Shown here one piece after another: positions 16,296 to 25,182 of a stretch of 64,000 bases of DNA. Source of the stretch: Acidimicrobiaceae bacterium (lineage in GTDB: Bacteria > Actinomycetota > Acidimicrobiia > Acidimicrobiales > RAAP-2); the NCBI GenBank assembly GCA_027451285.1, contig DAIDJP010000036.1, positions 1 to 64,000 on the forward strand, written 5' to 3'. Position numbers and translations under genes: made by a program. The notes below the pieces were generated by a model. It searched no databases. It was not told where the DNA came from and saw nothing but the letters and a program-made list of their open reading frames with translations. Within the stretch, counting starts at the first letter, position 1; the number at the start of each line of letters is the position of its first letter.

Positions 16296-17183
16296 ATGGG
16301 CTATCGCGACGAGATCATCAGAACCCCTGACGGGCGCGCCCTCGAGGTCGCGCGCGTGGGCGCCGACGACGGCGCGGCCGTCGTCTTTCACCACGGCTCG
16401 CCGGGCGCGGCGTCGCTCGCGCTCTCCCTCGAGGCGATGGCCGAGCGCCACGGGCTCTTCGTCGCGACGAGCTCGCGCGCGGGCTACGGGCACTCCGACC
16501 CGCGTCCCGGGCGCGACGTGGGAAGCGTCGTCGAGGACGTGGCGACACTGCGCGCGCACTACGGCATCGAGCACTACGTCGCCATTGGCTGGTCGGGCGG
16601 CGGGCCCCACGCGCTGGCCTGCGCGGCGAAGGATCCCAGTTGCGTGGGGGCGATCAGCCTCGCCGGCGTGGCCCCGATCGACGCCGACTTCGACTGGACC
16701 GAGGGGATGGGTCCGGAGAACCTCGAGGAGTTCGCCCTCGCGCGCGAGGGCGGTGCGGCCTACCTCGCGCACATGGAGTCGGCGGCCCGCGAGTTCGCGG
16801 GCGCGACGAGTGAGAACATCGTGGCCCTCTTCGGTGGTCTACTGAGTGCCCCCGACCTCGCGGTCCTAGCGCGCGAGAGCGAGCGCGAGTGGCTGGCGCG
16901 CGAGTGCCGCGACGCCTTCGCGGTCTCTTCGGCCGGCTTCATCGACGACGACCGGGCGTTCTTCGCGCCCTGGGGATTTGACCCCGCGGCGATCGCGGTG
17001 CCCGTGGAGGTCTGGTACGGCGACCTCGACCTGATGGTGCCGCCTAGCCACGGCGCGTGGCTCGCTCGCACGATCCCCGACGCCAGTCCCGTCCACCTGC
17101 CCGACGAGGGGCACGTCTCCCTCGTCGTCTCGCACGCCGACGCCCTGGCCGAGGCCATCCTCACGCTGGCCGTGGCGCCGTGA
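16296..17183 (+). CDS. Alpha/beta hydrolase
   Basis: The 295-residue protein has the alpha/beta hydrolase triad elements: an oxyanion-hole HHGSPG, the nucleophile elbow G-W-S-G-G-G-P, an acid in VWYGDLDLMVP, and the catalytic His in DEGHVSLVV. Between them is SSRAGYGHSDP, common in haloperoxidase/epoxide-hydrolase-like members. No signal peptide is present, so it acts in the cytoplasm. The substrate is unknown. Its stop overlaps the start of the ureohydrolase gene, so the two are probably co-transcribed. Confidence 0.8.
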   Translation: MGYRDEIIRTPDGRALEVARVGADDGAAVVFHHGSPGAASLALSLEAMAERHGLFVATSSRAGYGHSDPRPGRDVGSVVEDVATLRAHYGIEHYVAIGWSGGGPHALACAAKDPSCVGAISLAGVAPIDADFDWTEGMGPENLEEFALAREGGAAYLAHMESAAREFAGATSENIVALFGGLLSAPDLAVLARESEREWLARECRDAFAVSSAGFIDDDRAFFAPWGFDPAAIAVPVEVWYGDLDLMVPPSHGAWLARTIPDASPVHLPDEGHVSLVVSHADALAEAILTLAVAP

Positions 17184-18172
17184 CGCGCATCGCCAACCTC
17201 TACGGCCCCGAGGCCACCTTCCTCGGCGTGCCGGCCGCCGACCCGGACGAGCCCGCCAGCTGGACGGGCGCGGGCGCGGCGATCATCGGTGCGCCCTTCG
17301 ACGGGGGGACCTCGCACCGTCCCGGTGCTCGCTTCGGGCCCCAGGCGCTGCGCACGACCGACTACCTGCCCCACGACGGCATGCGCCCGAGCCTCGCGCT
17401 CGGCGTCGACCCCCTCATCGCCCTCGGGGTCGTCGACCTGGGCGACGTGGAGATGCCCTCGGGCGAGACCGAGCGCTCCCTCGCCGCGCTCGAAGAGCGC
17501 GTCACCGCCGTGGCGGCGGCCGGCGTGCTGCCGGTCATCCTCGGCGGCGACCACACGATCGCCCTGCCCGACGTAACCGGCGTCGCGCGCCACGTGGGCT
17601 GGGGACGCGTCGCGGTGATCCACTTCGACGCCCACGCCGACACCGGCGACACCCAGATGGGCTCGCTCTACGGTCACGGCACCCCGATGCGTCGCCTGAT
17701 CGAGTCCGGGGCCTGCCGCGGGGACCGCTTCATCCAGATCGGCCTGCGCGGTTACTGGCCCGAGCCCGAGACCCTGGCCTGGATGGCCGAGCAGTCCATG
17801 CGCTCCTTCGAGATGAGCGAGATCGTCGCGCGCGGCCTCGACGCGGTGCTCGACGAGGCCCTCGTCCTGGCCGCGGACGACTGCGACGCGGTCTTCCTCT
17901 CGGTCGACGTCGACGTGGTGGATCCGGGGTCGGCGCCGGGCACCGGCACGCCCGAGCCGGGGGGCCTCTCGAGCCGCCAGCTGCTCGACGCGGTGCGGCG
18001 CATCGCGATGGAGTCGAACCTCGCGGGTATCGACGTCGTGGAGGTCTCGCCGCCCTACGACCACGCGGAGATCACCGCGTACCTGGGCAACCGCGTGATC
18101 CTCGAGGCGCTGGGCGGCGTCGCGTGGCGTCGCCACGGCGGGCGCACGCCCGCCTCGCCGCTGCTCTCCTAG
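17180..18172 (+). CDS. speB: Ureohydrolase (agmatinase/arginase family)
   Basis: The 330-residue protein has all family metal-site motifs: GGDHT with H125, FDAHADT with D150, H152 and D154, and S-V-D-V-D-V-V-D-P with D243 and D245. Family enzymes hydrolyse guanidino compounds such as agmatine (to putrescine and urea), arginine, guanidinobutyrate or guanidinopropionate using two Mn ions. The N-terminal G-A-P-F-D-G-G-T-S-H-R-P-G-A-R-F-G-P is agmatinase-like, hence the symbol, but the exact substrate is uncertain. GTG 17180 overlaps the hydrolase stop. Its own stop overlaps the convergent decarboxylase stop (CTAG). Confidence 0.8.
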   Translation: MTRIANLYGPEATFLGVPAADPDEPASWTGAGAAIIGAPFDGGTSHRPGARFGPQALRTTDYLPHDGMRPSLALGVDPLIALGVVDLGDVEMPSGETERSLAALEERVTAVAAAGVLPVILGGDHTIALPDVTGVARHVGWGRVAVIHFDAHADTGDTQMGSLYGHGTPMRRLIESGACRGDRFIQIGLRGYWPEPETLAWMAEQSMRSFEMSEIVARGLDAVLDEALVLAADDCDAVFLSVDVDVVDPGSAPGTGTPEPGGLSSRQLLDAVRRIAMESNLAGIDVVEVSPPYDHAEITAYLGNRVILEALGGVAWRRHGGRTPASPLLS

Positions 18173-19536
18173 CGCATCGTCTCAAGCACCCGGCGCACCA
18201 GTGCCTCGTCGGTGTCGGGGTGGAGGAAGGCGAAGCGGGCGATCGTCTCACCCTCCCACTTGGTGGGCGTGACGAAGGCGACCTGGTCGCGCAGGAGCTG
18301 GTGGCTCCAGTTGACGTAGTCGGCGTCACTCCAGCCGGGCCGGCGAAAGAGCACGACGGACAGGCTCGCCGGGCGCACCATCTCGACGTGCTCGAGCTCG
18401 TCGATGATCTCGCTGGTGCGTTCGGCGAGGTCGATCGCCGCCTGGACGGCCGTCTCGTAGGCGTGGGTGCCGTTGGTCACCAGCGAGTACCAGAACGGCA
18501 GGCCGCGCGCACGTCGCGAGAGGTGGATGGCGAAGTCCGAGGGGTTCCACTCGTAGTCCTCGTCGTCGCTGCCGTGCAGGATGTCGAGGTAGCCGGCCTG
18601 CTGGGCGAGGATGCGCCGCGCCACGTGGGGCTGGCGGTAGATCAGCGCCGCGCAGTCGAGCGGGGCGAAGAGCCACTTGTGCGGATCGACCACGAAGCTG
18701 TCGGCGTGGCGAATTCCCGCGAGCAGGTGGCGGTGCGTGGGCGAGAAGAGCGACGCGCCGCCGTAGGCGCCGTCGACGTGGAACCACAGCTCGTGCTCGC
18801 GCGCGTAGGCGCCGAGCCCCTCGAGGTCGTCGACGATGCCGGCGTTCGTGGTGCCCGCGGTTGCCACGATGCCGATCACGCTCTCGGGGTGGGGGTCGGC
18901 CGCGAGCGCCGCGCGCAGGCCCTCGAGCGTGAAACGGTGGTCGTCGGCCTCGACGACGAGCGCCTCCATGCCCAGGACGTGCAGGGCCTTGCCCACGCTC
19001 GAGTGCGCGTCGGCCGAGACCGCGTAGCGCAAGGTGTGCGCGGGGATCTCGGGTCGACGCGCGCGGCCCACGTCGCGGCCCACCGTGAGACCCGACAGGT
19101 TCCCGGTCGAGCCGCCCGAGACGAAGGCGCCGCCCGAGTCCGCGGGCATCCCCGCGAGGTCGGCGAGGAAGCCCAGCGCCTGGTTCTCGGCGACCACCAC
19201 GCCGGCCGACTCGAGCCAGCTGGTGCCGTTGAGCCCGGAGCAGGCCACCACCATGTCAAAGAGCAGCGAGTTCTTGGTCGGCGCGTTGGGGATGAAGGCG
19301 AGGAAGTTCGGCGCGTCGATGGAGATGACGGCGCGGGCCAGCTCGCTGGAGAAGAACGACAGGACCTCGCCGGGGTTGCGGCCCTCGGGGGTGATCAAGC
19401 CGTCGAGGCTCGCGAGGGGCTCGGGGGTCAGGCTGCCGTAGTCGAGGGGCACGGGGTCCATCGCCAGTCGCTCGCGGCAGTACGCGAAGATCATCTCGGT
19501 GACCTCCGCGTTGTACTCGAACATGTGGTGCCCCAT
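18169..19536 (-). CDS. PLP-dependent aromatic amino acid decarboxylase-like protein
   Basis: The 455-residue group II decarboxylase-like protein has FFSSELARAVISIDAPNFLAF at the start of the core, FVSGGSTGNLSGL for phosphate binding, SADAHSSVGKALHVLG, IVATAGTTNAGIVDD, the cofactor Asp in WFHVDGAYGG and Lys about 287 in DPHKWLFAPLDCAAL. The C-terminal domain has FAIHLSRRARGLPFWYSL. It is clearly distinct from the paralogue at 4442. The substrate is not predictable; lying opposite an agmatinase-like gene is suggestive of amine metabolism but they are convergent, not an operon. ATG 19536 has a GAAAGG upstream; ATG 19524 is an alternative. Confidence 0.8.
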   Translation of the reverse strand: MGHHMFEYNAEVTEMIFAYCRERLAMDPVPLDYGSLTPEPLASLDGLITPEGRNPGEVLSFFSSELARAVISIDAPNFLAFIPNAPTKNSLLFDMVVACSGLNGTSWLESAGVVVAENQALGFLADLAGMPADSGGAFVSGGSTGNLSGLTVGRDVGRARRPEIPAHTLRYAVSADAHSSVGKALHVLGMEALVVEADDHRFTLEGLRAALAADPHPESVIGIVATAGTTNAGIVDDLEGLGAYAREHELWFHVDGAYGGASLFSPTHRHLLAGIRHADSFVVDPHKWLFAPLDCAALIYRQPHVARRILAQQAGYLDILHGSDDEDYEWNPSDFAIHLSRRARGLPFWYSLVTNGTHAYETAVQAAIDLAERTSEIIDELEHVEMVRPASLSVVLFRRPGWSDADYVNWSHQLLRDQVAFVTPTKWEGETIARFAFLHPDTDEALVRRVLETMR

Positions 19537-19615
19537 TGCGCCGACCTTTCAAATTTGTCCCTCGCCAGCCTAGGCACTGGCGTGGGGGGCCATCTTTCGG
19601 GCCACGCGCCCCAGG

Positions 19616-19621
19616 TAGTCT
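19616..19621 (+). promoter_or_regulatory. -10 hexamer TAGTCT of pheA
   Basis: Six nucleotides before ATG 19628, with no Shine-Dalgarno; leaderless type. Confidence 0.5.
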
Positions 19622-19627
19622 CTCGAC

Positions 19628-20542
19628 ATGACGACGACGCGCGTGGGCTTCCTGGGACCCGCGGGATCCTTCTCCCACGAGGCATTGCGCAACCTCGGCG
19701 ACGTCGAGGGCGTTGCCATGGACACCCTGGCGGACCTGCTGGCCGACGTGGCGGCGGGCGGCATCGACCTGGCCCTCGCCCCGCTGGAGAACGCGATCGA
19801 GGGGACGGTCTCGGCCACCATCGACGGGCTGGTCTTCGACTACGACCTCTTCATCGAGCGAGAGGTCGTCCTGCCGATCCACCTGCACCTGCTCGCGCGC
19901 CCCGGCGTGGCCCTGGAGGACGTGACCAGCGTGCTGAGCTACGTTCACGCCTTGGGCCAGTGCCGCGAGTTCCTCGGGCGCTTGTCGGCGACGACCAGCC
20001 AGGCGACCTCGACTTCGCAGGCCGCGCGGCTCGTCGCCGAGTCGAATGAGCCCTGGGCCGCGGTGGGCTCGGCGATGGCCGGCGAGCTCTTCGGTCTCGT
20101 GCAGGTCGCCTCGGACATCGAGGACCATCCGGGCAACGCGACGCGCTTCGTCGTGGTGGGCCGTGACTCGATCGCCCCGCCCTCGGGGCACGACCGCACG
20201 ACGATCGTCTGCTTCCAGGACGCGGACCGCCCCGGTTCGCTCTACGGCATCCTGGGCCGCTTCGCGGCGCGTGACATCAACCTGACCAAGCTCGAGAGCC
20301 GTCCGACCAAGAAGGGCCTGGGCGACTACTGCTTCGTCATCGAGTTCGAGGGCCACGTCAGCGACGACCTGGTGGCGGACTGCCTGGCCGATCTGCAGGC
20401 GCACCTCGCGCGCGTGAAGTTCCTCGGCTCGTACCCGGTCGAGGGCGAGGTCGCAGCCGAGCGCCGCGACGAGGTCACGCTCGCTCGCGCCGCCGCGGCG
20501 ACGTGGATCGACGAGCTGCGCGCGAGGGTGCGAGAGAGCTGA
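19628..20542 (+). CDS. pheA: Prephenate dehydratase with ACT domain
   Basis: The 304-residue protein converts prephenate to phenylpyruvate in phenylalanine synthesis. The periplasmic-binding-protein-like catalytic part has FLGPAGSFSHEAL, A-P-L-E-N-A-I-E-G-T-V, H-A-L-G-Q-C-R-E-F-L, and the catalytic TRF motif in HPGNATRFVVVG. A C-terminal ACT domain (from about residue 195: DRPGSLYGILGRFAARDINLT, ESRPTKKGLGDYCF) binds Phe for feedback inhibition. It is a monofunctional enzyme without a chorismate mutase domain. No other aromatic amino acid gene is next to it. Confidence 0.93.
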   Translation: MTTTRVGFLGPAGSFSHEALRNLGDVEGVAMDTLADLLADVAAGGIDLALAPLENAIEGTVSATIDGLVFDYDLFIEREVVLPIHLHLLARPGVALEDVTSVLSYVHALGQCREFLGRLSATTSQATSTSQAARLVAESNEPWAAVGSAMAGELFGLVQVASDIEDHPGNATRFVVVGRDSIAPPSGHDRTTIVCFQDADRPGSLYGILGRFAARDINLTKLESRPTKKGLGDYCFVIEFEGHVSDDLVADCLADLQAHLARVKFLGSYPVEGEVAAERRDEVTLARAAAATWIDELRARVRES

Positions 20543-20543
20543 A

Positions 20544-20643
20544 TTGTGCGCGCGTTGTGAGAGCGCGCGACGACAACGCACGAAACGAAATCAGCGCGCG
20601 AACATGTACGCGTGTCCTGAAGTTGTCCGCGCGTTGTGAGGGC
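20544..20643. repeat. Two near-identical 21-bp direct repeats upstream of tetR
   Basis: TTGTGCGCGCGTTGTGAGAGC at 20544-20564 and its near copy at 20623-20643 differ at two of 21 positions and start 79 bp apart. A reversed GCGTTGT core lies between them at about 20573-20580. The first copy also forms an imperfect hairpin with following CGCGCG and could end pheA transcripts. The second copy sits where a -35 would lie for a TAGCGT hexamer at 20651-20656. The repeats are candidate operator sites for the TetR protein (inference). Confidence 0.5.
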
Positions 20644-20680
20644 TCCCCGATAGCGTCGTCAACGATTAGTTGATGAGGTG

Positions 20681-21298
20681 ATGGTGAGCATCGATCACGA
20701 GACGACGCCGAGCACGAAGAGACCGTACCTGCGGGCCGACGCGCGTCGCGAGATGATCCTCGAGGCCGCCGAGCGCGTGATCGCGCGCGACGGACTGGCC
20801 CGGCTCTCGATGATCGGCGTCGCCCACGAGGCGCGCGTCAGCCGTCAGCTCATCTACCGTCACTTCGCGAGTCGCAGCGAATTGCTCGTCGGACTCGTCG
20901 AGCACCACTTCTCCCAGCTCGAGGGCGGACTGAGCGACGTGCGCGGCGACTACCGCGACCCCCGCGACCTGCTGCGCGAGCGCTTCGCCCGAGCCCTGGC
21001 GCTGCCCCTGCGCGATCAGCTCCTGGTGAGGAGCGTCTTCAGCGGCGCCGACCAGCTCGAGCCCGACCTCGCGCCGGGCGTGGCCCAGTTGCGCGATCAG
21101 CTCATCGGGCGCTGGACCCGCTTGGGGCTCGCCCCCTACGGCGACGACCAGATCGGCCGGGCCCGGGTCTGGGCGATCTTCCACGCGGTGTTCGGGCTCT
21201 GGGACCTCATCGGCCAGGGCACCCTCGAGGGCGACGCGGCCTTCGCGATCCTGATGGACCTGGTCGACGCGGTGCGCGACGCGCACCTCGCCAACTGA
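20681..21298 (+). CDS. TetR family transcriptional regulator
   Basis: The 205-residue protein has an N-terminal TetR DNA-binding domain: REMILEAAERVIARDGLARLSM followed by the helix-turn-helix VAHEARVSRQLIYRHFASRSEL. The C-terminal helical domain is typical in length and ligand-specific, with no recognisable effector class. It may repress itself through the direct repeats upstream. No obvious target operon is adjacent, since downstream lies a tRNA and typA on the other strand. ATG 20681 is preferred over GTG 20678. Confidence 0.85.
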   Translation: MVSIDHETTPSTKRPYLRADARREMILEAAERVIARDGLARLSMIGVAHEARVSRQLIYRHFASRSELLVGLVEHHFSQLEGGLSDVRGDYRDPRDLLRERFARALALPLRDQLLVRSVFSGADQLEPDLAPGVAQLRDQLIGRWTRLGLAPYGDDQIGRARVWAIFHAVFGLWDLIGQGTLEGDAAFAILMDLVDAVRDAHLAN

Positions 21299-21299
21299 G

Positions 21300-21384
21300 C
21301 GGAGGGAGTGGGATTCGAACCCACGGTGGGCAAGCCCACGCCGGTTTTCAAGACCGGTACATTCGTCCGCTCTGTCATCCCTCC
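21300..21384 (-). tRNA. tRNA-Ser(TGA)
   Basis: On the minus strand the acceptor stem is GGAGGGA paired with TCCCTCC, with discriminator G at 21300. The anticodon arm is CCGGT-CTTGAAA-ACCGG with anticodon TGA (21350-21348), followed by a long variable arm (GTGGGC-TTG-CCCAC) and the T-loop GTTCGAATC. The class II shape and anticodon identify a serine tRNA reading UCA-type codons. The 3' CCA is not encoded. It begins 23 nt after the typA stop. Confidence 0.95.
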
Positions 21385-21391
21385 GGGTAGA

Positions 21392-21397
21392 ACTGTA
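21392..21397 (-). promoter_or_regulatory. -10 hexamer TACAGT of tRNA-Ser(TGA)
   Basis: TANNNT seven nucleotides before the tRNA 5' end, inside the short gap after typA, so the tRNA may have its own promoter rather than relying on typA read-through. Confidence 0.45.
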
Positions 21398-21407
21398 GCG
21401 GCGGGGC

Positions 21408-23225
<1,818 letters not shown>

Positions 23226-23234
23226 GACTGAACC

Positions 23235-23240
23235 ACGCTA
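23235..23240 (-). promoter_or_regulatory. -10 hexamer TAGCGT of typA
   Basis: Nine nucleotides before ATG 23225 on the minus strand; no Shine-Dalgarno, leaderless type. Confidence 0.45.
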
Positions 23241-23263
23241 ATGGCTGGCGGGCTGGGCGCCCC

Positions 23264-24064
23264 CTAGGCGGCTGACGACAGGACTTCGGGCGTCGTTCGA
23301 CGGGCCGCGCGCAGGAGATTGCGGGCCCCGGCGCGCACGTCCTCGAGGGTGCCTTCGACCGCCAGGGCGAGCCCCGCCTCGGGCCAGACCCCCACGTAGC
23401 GTCCCGGCGCGTCCCCGTGGGGGTGGGCCAGGGTCTCGACGGCCAGCTCGGCGCGCAGCCCCGCGCCGGCGCTGCGACCGGGAGAACCGCCGCGCACGCG
23501 CACGACGACGCGCGTCGGCCCGTCGATGAGGAACTCGCGCTGGGCGCGCAGGGTGACCCGCGCGCCGGCCACCGCGTAGTAGGCGTCGCTCGCGGCGGGA
23601 CGCCAGGCGGCCTCGAGGTCGTGGGTCAGCTCGACGAGCGTCGTGGCCCAGTTCACGGCCTCGGCGACGACGATCGCGCGCGCCGCGTCGTCGAGGCGCG
23701 CGAGCCACTGGCCGAGTGAGCCGGGTCGCGCGAAGCCCGCGGCCGCCGCGAGCAGGCGGTCGGCAACGACGTCCGTGACAGCCTCGAGGACACTCGTAAC
23801 GTGCGCGCTCGCCACGCGGCGCAGCGCGGCGTTGCCGAGGGTGCGCCGCGCGTTCATCGCGCTCCAGTGAAAGTCGCGCGGCGCGTCGCTTCGCTCCACG
23901 CTCCACGCGTCGAGACGGCGGTGCTCGGTACTCGCCAGGGCCCGACAGCGCTCGGCGAAGGAACGCCTCTGCTCGTCATCGAGCGACGGCGCGACGGCGG
24001 GCGCGTCGGCGAGCAGCGCGCGCCAGTTCGCGCTGTGCAGCGTGACGCTGGTGAGGGCGCTCAC
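23264..24064 (-). CDS. Protein of unknown function, possible degenerate PD-(D/E)XK-type fold
   Basis: The 266-residue protein has a helical N-terminal half (Ala/Arg-rich with a W-x-x-x-R pattern) and a C-terminal half that reads like alternating strands and helices: the strand RVTLRAQREFLIDG, then VVVRVRGGSP, RAELAVETLAHPHG, YVGVWPEAGLALAVEGTLED and a last helix. That order resembles the RecB/Cas4-like nuclease fold, but the acidic and Lys catalytic residues are not evident. This is inference from pattern only. GTG 24064 overlaps the stop of the upstream gene (GTGA), so the two form an operon; ATG or GTG further upstream is less likely. Confidence 0.5.
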   Translation of the reverse strand: MSALTSVTLHSANWRALLADAPAVAPSLDDEQRRSFAERCRALASTEHRRLDAWSVERSDAPRDFHWSAMNARRTLGNAALRRVASAHVTSVLEAVTDVVADRLLAAAAGFARPGSLGQWLARLDDAARAIVVAEAVNWATTLVELTHDLEAAWRPAASDAYYAVAGARVTLRAQREFLIDGPTRVVVRVRGGSPGRSAGAGLRAELAVETLAHPHGDAPGRYVGVWPEAGLALAVEGTLEDVRAGARNLLRAARRTTPEVLSSAA

Positions 24065-24777
24065 GTAGCCTCGATGCAACCGCGCACGTACGAGATCGCG
24101 CGCTCGAGCAGGTCGTCGTCCACGAAGCGAGAGAGCACGTCGCCGGTCGCCGTCGAGACGAGGGCGCTCGCCAGGGGCACGCGCGAGGTACGCAGAGTCT
24201 GGACGAGCGCGTGGTACGCGACGCGGTCCTCGGCGTCGGCGCCGAGCGGCGTGGAGGTCACGTCGACCAGCGCGACCGACGCGTGCGCCCCGACGATGCC
24301 GGCCATCAGGTCCACGACGTCGACGAGGAGCAGGCGGCCGCCGGCGAGCGCCACGCGCGTGCGCAGCGCGCTGCGCGGCATCCAGTTGGGAGGAAGGCTG
24401 CCCAGGCTGCGCCGCAGCACCACGGCGTGAGCCTCGACGTCGGCGCGTAGCGCCGCCCGCTCGTCGGGCTCGAAGCGAGTGAGGTCCTCGACGAGTTCGC
24501 GCGGACCGTTGGCGCGCCAGGCGGCCAGCGCGTCGGCGGCCGGGTTGCGCCAGTCGTAGCCGGCCGCGGCGAGGCGCACCAGCTCGTGCACCAGGATGCC
24601 GCGCAGGCGACCCGCGCTCGTCGCGAAGCCGCCTTCGCCGCGCGGCGCTCGCACGACCAACGCCTCTCGACGAGGGTCGACCGCGGCCTCGAGGCGCGCG
24701 CGCAGCGCGAGGGGTATGGTCTCGTCGGTGCTGGGACGCGCCGACGGGTCACCGCGCAGGACATCGAGGATCGTCAT
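24061..24777 (-). CDS. Protein of unknown function, possible inactive RecB-like nuclease fold
   Basis: This 238-residue protein has a helical front half (GILVHELVRLAAAGYDW, DLTRFEPDERAALRADVEAH) and a C-terminal part resembling the PD-(D/E)XK core seen in actinobacterial proteins: RVALAGGRLLLVDVVDLMAG, then VALVDVTSTP where active enzymes have D/E-x-K, and YHALVQTLRTSRVPLASALVST. The missing Lys suggests it is not an active nuclease. It is co-transcribed with the 266-residue protein downstream. ATG 24777 is used; an in-frame GTG a few codons upstream, just after GGAGAG, is an alternative start. Confidence 0.5.
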   Translation of the reverse strand: MTILDVLRGDPSARPSTDETIPLALRARLEAAVDPRREALVVRAPRGEGGFATSAGRLRGILVHELVRLAAAGYDWRNPAADALAAWRANGPRELVEDLTRFEPDERAALRADVEAHAVVLRRSLGSLPPNWMPRSALRTRVALAGGRLLLVDVVDLMAGIVGAHASVALVDVTSTPLGADAEDRVAYHALVQTLRTSRVPLASALVSTATGDVLSRFVDDDLLERAISYVRGCIEAT

Positions 24778-24828
24778 CGCGGGTGCGTAGGTCACCTCTC
24801 CACTGTTGCGTCGCGCTGTGACACGCCC

Positions 24829-24834
24829 TAGCGT
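24829..24834 (+). promoter_or_regulatory. -10 hexamer TAGCGT that supports a 38-codon gene
   Basis: Six nucleotides (GACCAC) before GTG 24841, the same spacing seen at many larger genes here. Confidence 0.5.
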
Positions 24835-24840
24835 GACCAC

Positions 24841-24957
24841 GTGTTCTTCGTGGTCTTCGGCGTCTTCGTGGCGGCCCTCGCGGTGTTGGTGGTTCTCACC
24901 CTGCGCTGGGCGATACGGCGCGACCGCGAACTGCGCCGCCGGCCGCCGTCACCCTAG
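24841..24957 (+). CDS. Small single-pass membrane protein (38 residues)
   Basis: GTG 24841 opens a 38-codon frame: a hydrophobic N-terminus (V-F-F-V-V-F-G-V-F-V-A-A-L-A-V-L-V-V-L) then a strongly basic Arg-rich tail, as expected for a one-helix membrane protein with a cytoplasmic C-terminus. The main support is a TAGCGT hexamer exactly six nucleotides upstream. It ends by overlapping the convergent 74-residue gene by 9 nt. The function is unknown. Confidence 0.5.
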   Translation: MFFVVFGVFVAALAVLVVLTLRWAIRRDRELRRRPPSP

Positions 24958-25173
24958 GCGGGACTCGAGGTCCTTCACCGCTCGATCCAGGTCGGCGATC
25001 GCGCGCTCGATCACGGCGAGGCGCGCCGAGAGCGTGGCGTCGACGCGCGCGTCGACGCGCGCGTCGACCTGGTCGCGCAGCTTCGTGTCGAGCGAGTCGA
25101 CGAAGGGCTGGGCGAAGGCCTTGAGCCGGTCGCGCAGATCGTGGGGTTTGCTGGTGTCCTCGGCGTCGTCCAC
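24949..25173 (-). CDS. Small coiled-coil protein (74 residues)
   Basis: A charged, helical protein with no Cys or membrane segment: LRDRLKAFAQPFVDSLDTKLRD, then an imperfect VDAR/VDAT repeat, then LSARLAVIERAIADLDRAVK. Heptad-like spacing suggests a coiled coil. The VDAR repeat comes from a 12-bp DNA tandem repeat. The start at 25173 is an ATG. No family or partner is recognised; its gene end faces the small membrane protein. Confidence 0.6.
   Translation of the reverse strand: MDDAEDTSKPHDLRDRLKAFAQPFVDSLDTKLRDQVDARVDARVDATLSARLAVIERAIADLDRAVKDLESRLG
25037..25068. repeat. 12-bp tandem repeat, 2.7 copies
   Basis: GCGTCGACGCGC is repeated at 25037-25048 and 25049-25060, followed by a partial copy to 25068. 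It lies inside the coiled-coil gene and encodes the VDAR repeat, keeping frame, so copy-number change would alter the coil length. Confidence 0.7.
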
Positions 25174-25182
25174 GACGTCACA

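Noticed and set aside
16760..18136. A 458-codon minus-strand frame opposite the hydrolase and ureohydrolase genes
   Set aside because: Shadow frame; the plus strand has complete metal-site motifs of the ureohydrolase family.
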